Shown one piece after another: positions 47,855 through 58,290 of a stretch of DNA of 64,000 nucleotides. This DNA is from Cordylochernes scorpioides. Its lineage: Eukaryota > Arthropoda > Arachnida > Pseudoscorpiones > Chernetidae. The position numbers and the translations under genes were made by a program. Location: assembly GCA_030710605.1 (NCBI GenBank), contig CP092872.1:98962874-99026873 (forward strand), written 5' to 3'. Positions within the stretch are counted from its first letter, which is position 1, and every line of letters begins with the position of its first letter. Below the pieces are notes generated by a model. The model saw only the letters and a program-made list of their open reading frames with translations. It did no database searches and was not told where the DNA came from.

Positions 47855-48661
47855 ATTCATTAAATCATATCATTGCAGTAAGGTCTGTAGAGATTTAAAA
47901 AGAAACGCATTGCCAGTAAATTTATTTGTGTAAAATTTTACAGGTGTATATATGTTGTATCTGTATATAAGACTCTTGTATTTATACTAAATTAAATCTA
48001 CAAATATCAAATGAGTACAATTTTCCAAACTGAGGTTAGACATACAAACATAATAAATTTCTATATCTCTATTGTTATATTATGTTTCTCTCTGTGTTTA
48101 GCCTTAGTTATGTAAATTGTGTATTAGGTATATATAGATTTTATTTCTTTGATGAGGCGTTAAAATTAACATTATTCCAGTAGAAGGGCTCCAAGGTTCG
48201 GAAGCTTGAGTGAAATAAGAAACGTTCTCCCTGGATAATTTTTTTCTCTCAAAATTTCAAAATATTTTTGAAAAATTAACATGAATCCCTTCCCGCGAAG
48301 AATATTCCTGAATTTAAAATATATTTTAAAATTGTTTTATCATTTTTTGTACTAATTCTTGCTTCTCGTCGTTTCAACTTTGATTGTGGAATAAGAGTAC
48401 ATCATTCCCATGTTAGGTCATGCAGATGTAGAAATGCCTCCAGTCTGTCCACCCAGGGTAGCTTAATATTTGAAGCAATGGGTCATGAATATTTGACAGC
48501 AGAGTTTGATTTCAAAATATTTTATTGAAAGCTTAAATACAGCATCTCTGATCACTGAATCATTTAATGTACGAAAATATACATACTATTGTACCAAATA
48601 TGAAAATATGGTTTACAAGAAATAGGCACATAAAAGAAAAACGTCAAAAATGTCGGAAAAT

Positions 48662-50112
48662 TTAGAAGAAATGAGCATAAGCTGGGGCAGCAGAGAGGGT
48701 GTGATGGGTGTAGGAGAAGCCCTTAGACAGTGGGCCGTGGTAGGTGACGGCAGGGGCCATTGCGAAGCCGGGGGCAGCTACATGGGCCACTGGGAAAGCG
48801 GACACAACTGGGACCGCGGGAATGGCGTGGGCGACGTGGACGGCGGGGGCAACGGGGAGAGGGGCGACCACTGGGGCAGCAGGGACCACCACGGCAGGAG
48901 CCTTGTTGATGGTCACTGCAGCTGGGTCCTTGGGCTCCACTCCGGGCTCGTTGGTCTGGATGTCGGCACGGAAGCCGAGGGCATCAGCCACGTAGTTGAC
49001 GGTGCGGTAGCGACCGTCGGCGTCCCTGAGGCCGTAGGAGCCCACCTTGACGCCCGGAGACCCCGACTCCCTGCGGAAGGTACCTCCCGTGGCGTGGCCC
49101 TCGTCGTAGCCGAAGGCGTAGTTGCCCAAGTTGTCCTGGCTGCGGTACTGGGAGCTGGCTCCTGTCCCATACACCAGGGGCACGGCCCGGCTGACGGCGA
49201 AGAGAGAGAACAGAGCAACGAGAACCTGCGACATCGCAACAATATATTTAAAGCAAATCGTAAATTGTTTTTATCTTAGAAGTGTATATTCTGATATTAA
49301 TAATATATCAAGCACACACAGTGAACAAAGCACTTGTTACTTGGACTCTACCTCAAAGATTGGCAAAATTACAATTATACAGGAAGATACTATATTAAAA
49401 TTTTTCCTTAATCTCGTCAATTTATAGATTCATTCAATGAACTCTTGCAGACTTTGAGAATAGATTATTGAATAAACTTATTGAGGAGAACGTGATTCTC
49501 TCTCTCTCTCATTAACCATTTTTAGTCATAAAAATGTTTGGTAAAACATATAGGTCATAAGTACTAGACATTTGTCATAAATCTATTGTTTCATTTCTCT
49601 TATCGTCTTCATTAAAATAAAATTCTCTGTCAATTTTTAACATAATTGGAGTTTATACTTGAAATTGTAGGACGGATGGGAATGAAATGGAAAATGAAGT
49701 TCAATATTTGACTTAATAATATGGACACATTCTCTCTCTCGTACAAACACATTCTAAAAATAAATTCTTTTAACTCTAAAACTCAAACTAATAACAAAGT
49801 GTAGTTAAAGCAAATATTTCTAGAACAACATCGAATTTTAGATATTGCTTGTTGTTCTGGTTATATTCGACCGAGGCCATCAAAGTTGGGCGGGAAAACG
49901 ATATTCATGAACTCTAATAATATTTTAAGGAATATTTCAAAAGATTATTTGCTATAACACATATGTCACTTTGAAATATCTTTACTCGCAAAGGTTTAGG
50001 TCGTTTAACGTTAGAGGAATAGTTCTGTGGTCGGGAGTAAGAGAGAAGACAGTTTGCTGCACTGTGTGAAGTCTGAGTGCTGGAAGATGTCGGCAGGAGA
50101 ACTTACCTTCAT
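48662..50112 (-). CDS. Cuticle protein, RR-type, array gene 6 (type A)
   Basis: Predicted 189 aa. Exon 1 coding 50107-50112, intron 49226-50106 (881 bp), exon 2 48662-49225. Signal peptide MKVLVALFSLFAVSRA. Private residues: VYGTGASS and PGFAMAPA; tail AIPAVPVV and KGFSYTHHTLS. The intron lacks the GTTGAGCGTCTG segment of genes 1 and 3. Polyadenylation signal at 48521-48526 (minus). Coding is intact although the upstream region is unit-specific beyond 50205, so its expression could differ from its paralogues. Confidence 0.92.
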
Positions 50113-50145
50113 GGCGAGGACAGAGAGGGTGAGGACACGACCGAC

Positions 50146-50172
50146 ATTTATAGCGGGACTGTCACAAGGTCG
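50146..50172 (-). promoter_or_regulatory. Core promoter of array gene 6
   Basis: TATAAAT (minus) at 50146-50152 and CAAGGTCG at 50165-50172 are kept. Only about 53 bp upstream of the TATA box remain in common with the other units. Confidence 0.7.
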
Positions 50173-50270
50173 TGGCCCTCCCCTTAAATCCCATCTCCAC
50201 CCTTCCCCGCACTTTCATTTCCAGCAACGTTTTGTTATACTTCTCCCAAAGGGGAAGTATTACAAGTCTT

Positions 50271-50298
50271 TTTATTATTATTATTATTATTATTATTA
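50271..50298. repeat. TTA trinucleotide microsatellite
   Basis: About nine TTA repeats just beyond the array breakpoint. Confidence 0.9.
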
Positions 50299-50553
50299 AC
50301 GTTGGTTGAAAATATGTATATAAAAATTTAAATAATACTACAATTGATAAAAAAATGTTTTTCCAAAACGACTGTGGTTGAGTCATTTAAAATAATGCTT
50401 ATATTAATGTTGAATATGAATCAGGTACAGCCTGGTCAATTTGTCATATTCCGTCTTCACAAGCAAGCCAACCTCGACATCAGTCTGGAACTTGATATCT
50501 TGAAGAAGGTTTCGAAATCTTCTTATCCACGCATACAATTAATTTATTTATTT

Positions 50554-50970
50554 TACAAGGTGGGGCCCAGAAATATGATACATCTTAGAGTTGAAACCTT
50601 CTGGTATGAAAAATTATGGCATAATTAAAATGGTCAATAAACGTAAAGATAATATCAAGCAAATGTTGTTCATTTTCAACTTCGCACAGAGAGGAGCTCT
50701 GTGAAGGATATAGTTGTTATAACTTGTACCAAGACTTTTTAACGGGATTTCAGCAATGATAGCGTTCTTTAGCTGTGGGCTATTTTTTATTTGTTTATTT
50801 TTTATCCCATATAACCCTAACAATCAACTATATCATCGTAGTGTCTGGTATATTTTCTCTGTATATGTGTAAATGATTGGATTCTGAAACAAAAACTTTA
50901 AATTATTTTTCAAAAAAGAGTTATAGGGGCATTTTAAAATGTATTGTCAGTTTTGGCTTCACCCTGTATA
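50554..50970. mobile_element. Possible MITE with imperfect terminal inverted repeats
   Basis: Left end TACAAGGTGGGGCCCAGAAA and right end, read inward, TACAGGGTGAAGCCAAAACT match at most positions, and ATACAT follows in both. About 415 bp, no coding. The CACCCTGTATA-type end is common among insect and arachnid DNA transposons. Boundaries are tentative. Confidence 0.3.
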
Positions 50971-53837
50971 TAAACACGTATAAAGAAGTTTTTATTTTCA
51001 GAATACACAGTAAATCTTGTATCCAATAAAAAATACAGACACTGAATATGTCAATGACTTATAAAACAGTATCAATCATCTCATATCAGCATTTGAAGAT
51101 CCCTTTCTTCTAAGATACGTAAAACACGCACCAACACCAGAAATATACCAATGTGAGAAATCTGATCCTCATATATATAGATTTTACACCATATATGGTC
51201 ACCTCTAACTCAGGCGGTTCTATCGTTCGAGGACGTACAACCAAACAAACCATGTACCACTTAGGGTGAACAGAACCTTCATTGAACCTTTGATAGACAG
51301 TTTGTCTTTAGAATTATTTATCACGTAAAGTTTGGACTAGCTTTGGCACAACTTGAGTAATTAAATGAAAGTTCTCTAAATGGTTTTGAAATATAGGGAG
51401 ATGATTTCTCTGGTTCAATAACTCTCATAGTGGAAAGGGCCTCACACTAAGATATCCCAAGTTTGGAATTGTACTATTGGGTGCGATATTGTCTTAACTA
51501 CTCTTAAAGTAAATAAATGATTAGAGAGAAAAAAAGGAAAATTTTTTCATTTTATATTTTCAACTTTTAAAATTTTGATTTATTTATTTATATGGAATTT
51601 GAGTTTATTTATTTATATGAAATTTGAGTTTATTGCACCCGCGCACGAATATATCTCGGGGGACCCAGCACACATGATTGGTTGATAAAACTTTTTCATA
51701 ATTACAAAATAGTTGTCATTTTACGATTTAATTAAAAATGTCACAAAACGCATCTTTGTGGGCAGTCGCTACGTAAATTCCACTTCTGCACAAGAAGCTC
51801 TGGTTGCAGCAGACGATGTCGCAGTAGGATTCCACGACGACCAGCCGCCGGATTACAGGGAGCAAAGGACAACAGAAGGCCATCCAAGGTCGCTGGACAT
51901 CGGCTCTTGTGAAAGCGGGGCAGTGCCTGGCGCGTTATTCTGTAGATTGTATTCGGGAGAGGCAGATTAAACGTGATGAATTGGGCAAACATGCTCCAAA
52001 TACAACTGGAATGAGGGGTGGGAAGCCCTGAATTCCTCGGAAATAATTAATTCCGTGGACATGGGAGAGAGATTACATATTCTTTCAGCAAGTAATAAAA
52101 ATTTCAGAATCACATTATTTTTGTCAAATCTCTTTATGTGGAGTAGAGGACCGCGGGGTGATTGAAGTTGAAGTCTGGCCATCTTCCAAAGAAAGGAAAA
52201 CTTTCTTTATATCGACTTTAAATATTATTTATTCATAAATATATGTCATATATTATTGTATTTATCTGTATTTTAGTATATAGGAGTTTGGTAAGCGGTA
52301 ACGCCTGGAATCCCGATTCTCTACTTTTTTTTAAACAAAATCTCTTCGAACTCACCAGTGAGTGCAAGCAACCAAACGGGGCTCTGCTACCTTTTAAAAG
52401 TGCCGAAATTATGAAATGTGCTCTACATGCGTTTGTGAATTTACTGTGAATTAAAAGCAGTCGCTAACTACCCACCATGATTATAATGATGTCTGTATAT
52501 ATCATATATAATTATGATAATAAACAAGTATTCTTCTGTTTTTGTAGTTGAACTAATATAGATGATAATGTGAAAATAATAAAAAGTGGAATTGTACTGG
52601 GATCTGGTGGATAGAAATAAAGAAATATCCATCGCGACGTATCACTGGAAGTACACCAGATGTCGCGCCACAGATAGAACATTGAAAACGTTTCGAAAAA
52701 CCTTTCTCGATCCTATGTTCTATAAGATTGTATCTAGCGTTGTCAATGGAAACTTCGTGTTGATACCTTTGTACCTCGCAGATAGCCATCAAATGAAACT
52801 CTGGAGCAGTTGTGGAAATATAACGTCGGTTGTCAACAGACCTGGTGGAGCGCCAGGTGCTAGGAGAGATCTGAATGTCAAACTTGCAATCCTCGCACAT
52901 CACAGTGATACTGGCAGAAATAATTGAACCATCTCTTTGTTCCTGTCAGGACTTAAGCGATGGTTAGATTGTGGCGACACTCTGTACTGCCTTCTTTAAC
53001 GCCCCAGCTCAGCCAATGTGTCAGAACAATGGTAATGTGAGACTTTGCACTTAATGATCGAAATATTGAGTTAGCTGGAAAGCTTTTGAACCAAAATTTG
53101 AACAATCTCACACCCAATGTGAGAAACCTGGTGTGAGAGAATATCCGAAATTTCCAGATTTAAATCGCTATATTGTATAATGTATTTGTAGATATTGAGT
53201 TAAGGACTTTTATAAGGGTAATTCTAAAGTTTACCCTTTTGAGATTTCATGCCTCGATTTTCACAGAAAAACGTCTCAGATATTCCACTGAACAATGTGG
53301 GGTGTTCTCACTGATCACGTGACACCGCAGTGATGGAATTCCTGCTCGGATTGAAAAGAACGGGCACAGAACACGTGCCACATCGCGGGGTGACACATTT
53401 AAATACATACACATTTAAATATAAGTGCAACCTTCCTCAACATCTTATCTGTTATTCCTTACGAGGTATTTAAGAGGGAAATTTTCATTTGATGAAAATA
53501 TATGTATACGTTTGTAGCCATGGGCGTTTGTATACATTGTTTTATTCTTAAGAAACCTGTTAGAAAGTAGTTTTTTCAAGTGAAAACCTTTTTAAATTCG
53601 GAAACAGCAAAAGTCTCTTGGAAAAATAATTGTTCCCAGTACGAATTCCAGACATACCCGAGCAATCTAACATTCCATCCTTTCAAGATGTCCATGAAAT
53701 CTATCAAATTTTACCAATAAAATTGGAATAGATAAAGAGGTAACAACAACGCCCAACTAATCTGCCCCACCCAAACACCGGGGAATTACCTGTCATAATG
53801 TTGTCGGGGACGGCCGTTCAAGGACACTCGGGGGGCG
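50971..53837. other. Intergenic region, nothing identified
   Basis: AT-rich with a GC-richer patch at 51770-51990 and another at 52640-52930. Short open frames there have no recognisable domain, start context or paralogue. A 26-28 bp tandem duplication (TTTATTTATATGAAATTTGA) lies at 51580-51630. Two CACGTG hexamers occur at 53316 and 53372, about 0.5 kb upstream of the next gene. Confidence 0.5.
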
Positions 53838-53844
53838 TATAAAT
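53838..53844 (+). promoter_or_regulatory. TATA box of the 318-aa cuticle gene
   Basis: TATAAAT, 43 bp before the ATG at 53881, predicting a leader of about 12 nt. TTCAAGGACA at about 53816-53825 is a near match to an FTZ-F1-type site and lies at a position comparable to CAAGGTCG in the array genes. Confidence 0.7.
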
Positions 53845-53880
53845 GTGGGGCTCGACACAAGCAGTCACAAGTCATCCGAC

Positions 53881-56800
53881 ATGAAGGTGAGTGGACAGGT
53901 AGCATCAGTAGACCAAATAGTATACATCAGTAGGCCATCGACTATATGGCCGCTAGCATTGGTAGACCAAATAGTAAACATCAGTAGCCATCGACTATAT
54001 GGCCACTAGCATTGGTAGACCATATAGCAGACATCAGTAGGCCATCGACTATATGGCCGCTAGCATCAGTAGACCAAATAGTAAACATCAGTAGCCATCG
54101 ACTATATGGCCACTAGCATTGGTAGACCAAATAGTAAACATCAGTAGGCCATCGACTATATGGCCACTAGCATTGGTAGACCATATAGCAAACATCAGTA
54201 GGCCATCGACTATATGGCCGCTAGCATTGGTAGACCATATAGTATACATCAGTAGGCCATCGACTATATGGCCGCTAGCATTGGTAGACCATATAGCAGA
54301 CATCAGTAGCCATCGACTATATGGCCGCTAGCATTGGTAGACCATATAGCAGACATCAGTAGGCCATTGACTATATGGCCGCTAGCATTGGTAGACCATA
54401 TAGTATACATCAGTAGGCCATCGACTATATGGCCGCTAGCATTGGTAGACCATATAGCAGACATCAGTAGGCCATTGACTATATGGCCGCTAGCATTGGT
54501 AGACCATATAGTATACATCAGTAGGCCATCGACTATATGGCCGCTAGCATTGGTAGACCATATAGTATACATCAGTAGGCCATCGACTATATGGCCGCTA
54601 GCATTGGTAGACCATATAGCAGACATCAGTAGGCCATTGACTATATGGCCGCTAGCATTGGTAGACCATATAGTATACATCAGTAGGCCATCGACTATAT
54701 GGCCGCTAGCATTAGTAGACCATATAGCAGACATCAACAAGCCATCGACTATATGGCCGCTAGCATTGGTAGACCATATAGTATACATCAGTAGGCCATC
54801 GACTATATGGCCGCTAGCATTAGTAGACCATATAGCAGACATCAACAAGCCATCGACTATATGGTCACTTCATTAGCAGGTCATCGAATATATGGCCACT
54901 GCATTAGCAGGTTATCGACTATATGGCCGCTAGCATTGGTAGACAATATAGCAGACATCAACAAGCCATCAAATATATGGCCGTTGCATTAGCAGGTCAT
55001 CGAATATATGGCCACTGCATTAGCAGGTCATCGACTATATGGCCGCTAGCATTGGTAGACCATATAGCAGACATCAACAAGCCATCGACTATATGGTCAC
55101 TTCATTAGCAGGTCATCGAATATATGGCCACTGCATTAGCAGGTTATCGACTATATGGTCGCTAGCATTAGTAGACCATATTGCAGACATCAACAAGCCA
55201 TCGAATATATGGCCACTGCATTAGCAGGTTATCGACTATATGGCCGCTAGCATTGGTAGACAATATAGCAGACATCAACAAGCCATCAAATATATGGCCG
55301 CTGCATTAGCAGGTCATCGAATATATGGCCACTGCATTAGCAGGTCATCGACTATATGGCCGCTAGCATTGGTAGACCATATAGCAGACATCAACAAACC
55401 ATCGACTATATGGTCACTTCATTAGCAGGTCATCGAATATATGGCCACTGCATTAGCAGGTCATTGACTATATGGTCGCTAGCATTAGTAGACCATATAG
55501 CAGACATCAACAAGCCATCGAATATATGGCCACTGCATTAACAGGTCATCGACTATATGGCCGCTAGCATTAGTAGACCATATAGCAGACATCAACAAGC
55601 CATCGACTAGCCATCTATATGTATCAGCATCCATATAGAATACATTTGTAAGCCATAGACTATATGGCCGCCATCTTGACACCTAATGAGCCAATATTTT
55701 TTAGTCAACAGGAGATTGATATGTAGGACCTTATTAGACTTTTTTATAGCTCGAATTGTCTTGTTAAAATTTCTTCTAGTCAGAATTCTCTTGATGGAAT
55801 TTTTATTTTCATCACGTAGAATGTTTAGTAAATCAATAAATGGATTTTTTTAGTTCGCTTCTTTGTTTCCTTAAATATATTTTAGGACAAAATAAGTGAA
55901 GCAAGTTTTGGTAAAAATTAATTTCGTATGGAAAACACAATGGAGAGCACAAATTGATATATCCCTTCCTGTAATCCAAACGCTCAGCCCCGGCTTTGAA
56001 GTTTGAGCCAACTTAGAGAAATGTGGTGCTCCAACAACTCACTTATTTTATCTGCCATCTTTTCAAACCACACTCTCCGACAGCTTCAGAGTAAAAATAT
56101 ATTCTTCTGTTATCAAATTTATTATACGTATTTTTTATTTCCGTATTCAACCACAAAGTGCTATTATGCATCACGGACTAGCAGAAAGACCGGTAGCTGT
56201 GAATTCCATACTTGGAACCGTCTTCTCTAGACGTCGACACCTGAGGGAAAGCGGAGAAAGTGGTCGACCCTAGGCGCGGCCACAGCGAGCTGCCGTAAAA
56301 AAAGGAGGAAGTAGAATTCGAAGGCCACAAGTAAAAAGTGGCGACCTCATTAAGAGGTTACATCTTCCCACCGGTCCGCGCGATCCTCAGTTTTTAGACA
56401 TAAATTCCTGTAATATATGCAAATTAGTTTGGACTTTTATAGATGGAGTTTGTGCTGTGTCAGTGACCCAATACGTTAGCGGAATATACACCGCTTCGTT
56501 CATTGTGGCTTGTTCTCAATTTTGGGAGCTTGTTTTAAACATTTGAGCGATTAACAGAAAAATCATGTTATAATAGAGAATATAAGAAAACCCGAGAGGA
56601 GAATTGATTTAAATATCTTGATTATAGAGCTTGCCTGACTGTGTGTGGGCCGGAACATATTCATAGTTATTTAAAACAATCAAATTGCAATATTTTCGAA
56701 ATTTCAACAAAAATCTTTTGACTTCCATGTCAGGAAAAAAAAATTGTACACATTCTCACTTGTTTGTGGGAAAATGATGCTTTGATTTATTCACTTCTTT

Positions 56801-57838
56801 TTTTATTTTGTTGTCGTACCTTCTAAATTTACTACACGTATCATCAACTCCACTAGCTGATGTCCTAATCTGGCGTTGTTCCTACAGTTCCTCGTCGTCC
56901 TCTCCGTCCTCGCCGCCGTGGCCCTGGCCGAAGATAAGCCGTCAGCCGAGCCTGTTGTGGCCCCGGTTCTCCTCGCTCCTATCAAAGGATCAGGAGTCAG
57001 CTCCCAGTACCACAGCCAGGACAACCTGGGAAACTACGCCTACGGCTACGATGAGGGCCACGCCACGGGAGGCTCCTACCGCAGGGAGTCGGGGTCTCCG
57101 GGCGTCAAGGTGGGCTCCTACGGCCTCAGGGACGCCGACGGCCGCTACCGCACCGTCAACTACGTGGCTGATGCCCTCGGATACCGTGCGGACATCCAGT
57201 CTAACGAGCCCGGTGTGGAGCCTTCTAATCCAGCGTCTGCTTCAATCAACAAAGCCGAGGGCGCTGTTCCCAAGCTTTACTCCCAAGTCCTACCCGTCCC
57301 CCTCGCCGTACCAGCCCCCAAGGTGATCTCAGTTCCTCAAGTCATTTCCCAGGCTCCAGCTGTATCCGCCCCCAAGATGTACTACCAGCCCCTGCCTGCG
57401 CCACTCCCCGTCCCAGCACCTAAGGTGGTTTCCAAGGTGGACCCAGTTCCTCAAGTGGTTGCCCAGGTTCCAGTCGTCTCCGCCCCCAAGCTGTACTCCC
57501 AGATCCTGCCACTAGCCGTGCCGTCATCTAAAGTTGTCTTGGCTCCACAGAACTCCGCTCCCAAGCTCTACTCGCAGCTTATCCCAATCGCGGCGCGACC
57601 TCAGATTCTCTCCCAGGTGGTGGCTGCTCCCCAGATGTTGGTCGCGTCTCCCAGTCTCTACTCTCAGCTGCTGCCCGCCCCTGTGTCATATCGCATTGCC
57701 TCCGCAGGACAGCTTTGGTCCGTCCCAAAGGCCGGAGTCCCCCACTACTCCCCGTACCTGGCCTACAGCCTGCCCCTGGGCCACCACAGCACTACCGTCA
57801 CCCACTACAGCGCCGCCCAGCCCCCCAAGTCCCAGTGA
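53881..57838 (+). CDS. Cuticle protein, RR-type, 318 aa, with satellite-filled intron
   Basis: Exon 1 coding ATG AAG (53881-53886), donor GTGAGT, intron 53887-56887 (3001 bp), acceptor TTCCTACAG, exon 2 56888-57838 with TGA stop. Signal peptide MKFLVVLSVLAAVALA (1-16), spacer, RR domain about 50-111 (NYAYGYDEGHATGG to SNEPG). A long tail has at least five P-K-[LM]-Y-x-Q-x-L-P motifs alternating with VPAPKV and VPQV segments. The tail is unrelated to that of the array genes, while the RR core is nucleotide-identical over 95 nt to array genes 3 and 5. AATAAA at 57890-57895. Opposite orientation to the array. Secreted exoskeleton protein; chitin binding inferred from the family. Confidence 0.92.
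53901..55620. repeat. Intronic satellite: 54-bp array passing into a 116-bp higher-order array
   Basis: From 53901 to about 54850, roughly 17 copies of a 54-bp monomer (CATCAGTAGGCCATCGACTA, TATGGCCGCTAGCATTGGTA, GACCATATAGTATA) with two alternating variants (TATACATCAGTAGG and CAGACATCAGTAGG). From 54850 the unit becomes 116 bp: one 54-bp monomer (with CAACAAGCC) plus two 31-bp subunits (ATGGCCACTGCATTAGCAGG type). The array begins only about 14 bp after the splice donor. Because 54 is a multiple of three, it gives long open frames on both strands; these are artefacts. Confidence 0.93.
55626..56887 (+). other. Remainder of intron 1 of the 318-aa cuticle gene
   Basis: No gene or known repeat recognised. 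Ends in a polypyrimidine-poor stretch and the acceptor TTCCTACAG at 56879-56887. Confidence 0.6.
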
Positions 57839-57895
57839 ACTGTGTATATGTACCGTTGTAATCATCTCTCTTTATTTTGTTTCTTGTTGAATAAA

Positions 57896-58290
57896 ACTTG
57901 TTAAGCGCAAATTTGTGTTGACTGCAGTTTGTTTTAATTCATTCACTTAAAAAGGCAGCGAGAGATGAATGGTGAAAAACATTTGTTTATTTTTTGGAAA
58001 CTTTGTGAAGAATCCAAGAATTTTTCAGAATAATAGTGGCAGTAGGCAAAGCTATTTGTAGAGGGTTTTTATAGAACTCGAGCGAAAGTATAAAAAAATT
58101 CAATAGATATCAGACGAAAATCCTGATGACACGTGATGACACTGGCAGTTATTCAGTTGACCACAAGGACAGACATATCGAGGGATGTTTGATAGCTTTA
58201 TAGTAGAAACACTTTCCTCAGTCTTCTCGTTTCAGCCTAAAATATTTTTATATACTTTTCTGTGTGTGTTGTAATGAAGAATTAAAAAAT
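57896..58290. other. Intergenic spacer
   Basis: About 400 bp between the cuticle gene's polyadenylation signal and the 3' end of the minus-strand LINE; nothing recognised. Confidence 0.5.

Larger units (their letters stand above)
47197..47941. mobile_element. Inverted-repeat element with 13-bp target duplication, copy in unit 5
   Basis: About 745 bp between two copies of AGGTGTATATATG (47184-47196 and 47942-47954; three more bases could be shared). Unit 2 has the empty site. Structure: terminal block P (47197-47300), arm Q (47300-47510), spacer with CATCGAGCAAAGCTCTTCC, a direct second copy of P (47571-47660), inverted Q (47661-47875) and inverted partial P (47876-47941). Inverted Q contains GTATATAAC and a hammerhead-like motif about 50 nt on. 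Same core as the unit 3 element but different P ends. No coding. Confidence 0.75.
40723..48047. repeat. Tandem unit 5 (type B)
   Basis: Gene 5, promoter, ORF-like blocks, minisatellite 44591-45040, a CG dinucleotide run, remnant repeat 46280-46455, ORF-like block 46720-47080 and inverted-repeat element 47197-47941. Lacks the long spacer block, like unit 2. Stretches 45050-46280 hold only unit-type spacer. Confidence 0.9.
48048..50205. repeat. Tandem unit 6 (type A), truncated at its promoter side
   Basis: Homology to the other units stops at about 50205, after ATCTCCACCCTTC. No minisatellite or spacer follows. Flank text GTATTAGGTATATATAG and TTCCAGTAGAAGG is shared with unit 1 only, so units 1 and 6 are closest. 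Confidence 0.88.

Noticed and set aside
50344..50628. Possible 94-aa gene just beyond the array
   Set aside because: Low-complexity, no credible start context, and its 3' part overlaps the tentative MITE.
52586..52927. Possible 113-aa gene between the array and the 318-aa cuticle gene
   Set aside because: No domain, paralogue, splice sites or promoter; composition is compatible with a chance frame in a GC-richer patch.
54303..54876. Open frames of about 180 codons on both strands within the satellite
   Set aside because: A 54-bp repeat without stops is open in several frames by arithmetic. It lies in an intron and shows no start or domain.
56808..57326. Second plus-strand frame overlapping the 318-aa gene
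   Set aside because: Out of frame with the RR core and explained by GC-rich shadowing; it crosses the splice acceptor.
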